The translations under genes were made by a program, and so were the position numbers. The notes under the pieces are model-generated. The model was given only the letters and a program-made list of their open reading frames with translations, did no database searches and had not been told where the DNA came from. This document shows, in pieces, positions 14,685 to 16,242 of a stretch of DNA of 16,242 nt. Positions within the stretch are counted from its first letter, which is position 1, and each line of letters begins with the position of its first letter. Origin of the DNA: Ruminococcus sp. UBA7014 (GTDB lineage: Bacteria; Bacillota; Clostridia; Oscillospirales; Ruminococcaceae); contig DJXC01000014.1 of the NCBI GenBank assembly GCA_002449575.1, positions 1-16,242 on the forward strand, written 5' to 3'.

Positions 14685-15647
14685 TTACATAGAAATACCG
14701 CTGAAACAGAGGTTGTTTTCTTCCTCAGCTTCAGCGGTCTGTTCTTCTTTCTGCGGCTGTTCCAGCGATATGAGCGCGTCTGTCACAGCATCAATCATGG
14801 TCTGAGCAGCCTGCTGTATTTCTGACAGATACCTGTGCAGTTCCGGCAGCGGCTTCCCGTCACTCCATCCGGCAATATACGGAAAACTGTAATCGCTTGT
14901 ATCAAGTCCGAAATGCGAACTGACAATGAAGGCGATGCTCTCCGCATGTGTTTCCTTTGCACCTCTGTCAGCGTTCACTGTCGGAAGTGCTGTTTTTTTG
15001 TCATGGAGCAGCTTATGGGCACATTCATGAAATGCCGTCTTTAAGGTCTGGGCATCGCTCATGCCGGACTGAATCACAATCCTGTCCTCACTCTGGCTGT
15101 AATAACCGCGGGCGTTACCCGGAATATTTTCAAATGCAACTGAAATTCCGGTCACGCTCCGGAGAGCATCCAGTACAGCAGCCATCTGCTCCGGCTCTAT
15201 TTCCCCTGTCAGGTCGCAGAGATATTCCGGCAGTTCCTTTCCGCTGGTCTGCGACACATCAAATACGCTGACTGCCTTAAATCCGATTCTTTCAGTTTCG
15301 TCTGTTTCCTCATCCTCTCCCTGTTCCGTATGCTTCTTTTTGTAAGGCATCGGCGCAAGTATCCGGATTCCGGTTTCGCCTTTGTTCACCTGCCTGCCGA
15401 GCGATTTCCATTTCCCGTAAGCCGCCACAAGTGAAGCATCCGGTTTCTGCATCGCTATCAGGAGACAGTTTCCGGCAGAGTAATGTGTGAATTTCGACAT
15501 CACTCTCAGGTATTCCTTATATTTTTCACTGTCGAATACCGCCCTGACTCCTTCATCAATCTTCCGGAACAGGTCACCCATTTCCTCTTTTTTCTTTTCT
15601 TTGTATTCTTCTTTCTCCTTTACCGTGAGTTTCTTCTTCCATGCCAT
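14685..15647 (-). CDS. ardC: ArdC-like antirestriction protein (ssDNA-binding domain plus zinc metallopeptidase-like domain)
   Basis: The start is chosen at ATG 15647 (MAWKKKLTV), nine bases after AAGGAG, giving 320 residues; the frame runs 26 codons further up but without a well-placed ribosome site. Residues about 24-135 match the ArdC N-terminal domain (HYSAGNCLLIAMQKPDASLV, KWKSLGRQVNKGETGIRILA). Residues about 150-260 form a zincin-like domain with HExxH (H207-E208-C-A-H211) and a later Glu236 in ETHAESIAFIVSSHFG as third zinc ligand. ArdC proteins bind single-stranded DNA and protect incoming plasmid DNA from restriction; the peptidase role is not settled. It is the first clear gene of the leftward block. 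Its tail reads EQTAEAEEENNLCFSGISM. Confidence 0.92.
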   Translation of the reverse strand: MAWKKKLTVKEKEEYKEKKKEEMGDLFRKIDEGVRAVFDSEKYKEYLRVMSKFTHYSAGNCLLIAMQKPDASLVAAYGKWKSLGRQVNKGETGIRILAPMPYKKKHTEQGEDEETDETERIGFKAVSVFDVSQTSGKELPEYLCDLTGEIEPEQMAAVLDALRSVTGISVAFENIPGNARGYYSQSEDRIVIQSGMSDAQTLKTAFHECAHKLLHDKKTALPTVNADRGAKETHAESIAFIVSSHFGLDTSDYSFPYIAGWSDGKPLPELHRYLSEIQQAAQTMIDAVTDALISLEQPQKEEQTAEAEEENNLCFSGISM

Positions 15648-15651
15648 CCGG

Positions 15652-15798
15652 TCACGCTCCTTTCTTCCGTGTGCAGAATCTGTCGGTTTTCTTTTCATTG
15701 GTTCCGGTTTTTCCATAAATGTCATCTATGGTTTCCGTATCTTTCCTCTTAATGATTTCAGCTTGATTTACTGCGAAATATAGCCTGAATTCCTCATG
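15652..15798 (-). other. Possible C-terminal remnant of a leftward gene upstream of ardC
   Basis: A frame open from 15798 to a TGA at 15652 would code for about 48 residues (EEFRLYFAVNQAEIIKRKDT ... CTRKKGA). It has no start codon and a stop just beyond its 5' edge. Its TGA lies four bases before the ardC ATG with the ribosome site inside the end of the frame, the same arrangement as other gene pairs here. I therefore suspect the last piece of a lost gene. Alternatively this is just the ardC leader, which also holds the promoter; I see no convincing promoter boxes. Confidence 0.35.
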
Positions 15799-16242
15799 TC
15801 ATCTTTTTCAGTAAAGAAAGATATTCTTATAAGCCGACTCCCATCTTCTATGGCAAAGGTGAACGGTTTTTAGGCGTAGAGCTGGAAATCGACAAGGGCG
15901 GAAGAGATTCTGACAACGCTCAGGAAATTCTCGACATCGCCAATGACAGCAAGAAACAGCATCTCTACATCAAAACAGACAGTAGCCTCGATGATGGCAT
16001 GGAACTTGTTACTCATCCGATGACAATTGACTACCATCTGCATGAATTCAACTGGGAAGGCATTCTGAAAACAGCTGTCAATATGGGTTATCGTTCACAT
16101 CAAACCTCAACGTGCGGATTGCACATTCATGTCAACCGTGATGCGTTCGGCGATGATGAGGACGAACAGGAAGAGGTCATTTCCAGAATCCTGTACTTTG
16201 TGGAACATCACTGGTTAGAAATGGTAAAATTTTCCAGAAGAA
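15789..16242 (+). CDS. Second Amidoligase_2 family protein, 5'-truncated and running off the right edge
   Basis: This is the only rightward gene supported. The frame opens after TGA 15786 and stays open to the window end. Family signals appear from about 15819: RYSYKPTPIFYGKGERF, LGVELEIDKGG, DGMELVTHPMTIDYH, and CGLHIHVNRDAF (near 16109-16145). Relatives normally carry an N-terminal zinc-ribbon-like region before the SYKPxPIF stretch. Here only about 10 residues precede it and no ATG, GTG or TTG start lies in frame upstream; an ATG at 15796 is in another frame that ends at 15873. The gene is therefore probably a 5'-truncated pseudogene or one side of an assembly join. It differs clearly from the amidoligase at 12920-13948. 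Confidence 0.8.
   Translation, partial: MPHVIFFSKERYSYKPTPIFYGKGERFLGVELEIDKGGRDSDNAQEILDIANDSKKQHLYIKTDSSLDDGMELVTHPMTIDYHLHEFNWEGILKTAVNMGYRSHQTSTCGLHIHVNRDAFGDDEDEQEEVISRILYFVEHHWLEMVKFSRR

Noticed and set aside
15648..15725. 26-codon upstream extension of ArdC starting at ATG 15725
   Set aside because: No ribosome site is well placed for it, while ATG 15647 has AAGGAG at nine bases and gives the MAWKK opening I expect for the family.
1..16242. Very frequent TTCCGG/TCCGGA across the window as a possible recognition or uptake motif
   Set aside because: It is explained by the codon preference for CCG (Pro), GGA (Gly) and CCG-GAA pairs on the coding strand; there is no fixed spacing or orientation beyond that.

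Overview
The window looks like the accessory part of a conjugative element, or a related plasmid or prophage, from a gut-type Clostridia. A Ruminococcus-like host is my best guess. The grounds are strong GGAG-type ribosome binding sites, moderate GC content, and a gene set typical of Clostridia mobile elements: DUF4314, a SpoVG-like protein, DUF3849/YodL/DUF3846, an Api92-like protein, a BRO/KilAC protein, an AIG2-like cyclotransferase with an amidoligase, ArdC, and orphan DNA methyltransferases. I see no conjugation machinery, integrase, relaxase, replication gene, rRNA, tRNA or CRISPR array, so the element type is inferred.

Layout: from about 15650 down to 1 every gene reads leftward (- strand). 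Gaps are tiny or genes overlap, and no strong internal terminator is visible. In transcription order: ArdC-like antirestriction protein (15647-14685); ICE protein with a possible ArdA-like N-terminus (14672-13956); amidoligase (13948-12920); gamma-glutamylcyclotransferase (12910-12434); unrecognised ICE protein (12420-11929); C5 DNA methyltransferase (about 11978-10827); BRO/KilAC antirepressor-like protein (10801-10010); hypothetical (10026-9478); Api92-like protein (9473-8889); small basic protein (8878-8672); D12-class adenine methyltransferase (8650-7796); small acidic protein (7799-7557); DUF3849-YodL-DUF3846 fusion (7547-6168); SpoVG-like protein (6151-5813); lipoprotein with a transglutaminase-like domain (5682-4873); DUF4314 protein (4848-4573); and a giant secreted NlpC/P60 plus multi-Cna_B protein (4480 to beyond base 1).

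At the right edge the orientation flips. A second amidoligase-family gene reads rightward from about 15789 past 16242 without its usual N-terminal part. It abuts a leftward fragment (15798-15652) that could be the tail of another lost gene, so about 15790-15820 looks like a rearrangement or assembly junction.

Functional picture (inference): the right half is a host-defence-evasion and DNA- or protein-modification module (ArdC, two methyltransferases without restriction enzymes, amidoligase with cyclotransferase). The left end is a cell-surface module (lipoprotein with a Cys-His-Asp centre, and a giant isopeptide-domain adhesin with an N-terminal Cys peptidase-like domain). Consecutive, unrelated proteins of the right half share a short acidic-then-hydrophobic C-terminal tail, including identical DNA stretches of 19 and 15 bases. 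This tail is the most unusual signal I found. No stretch longer than 300 bases lacks a gene.
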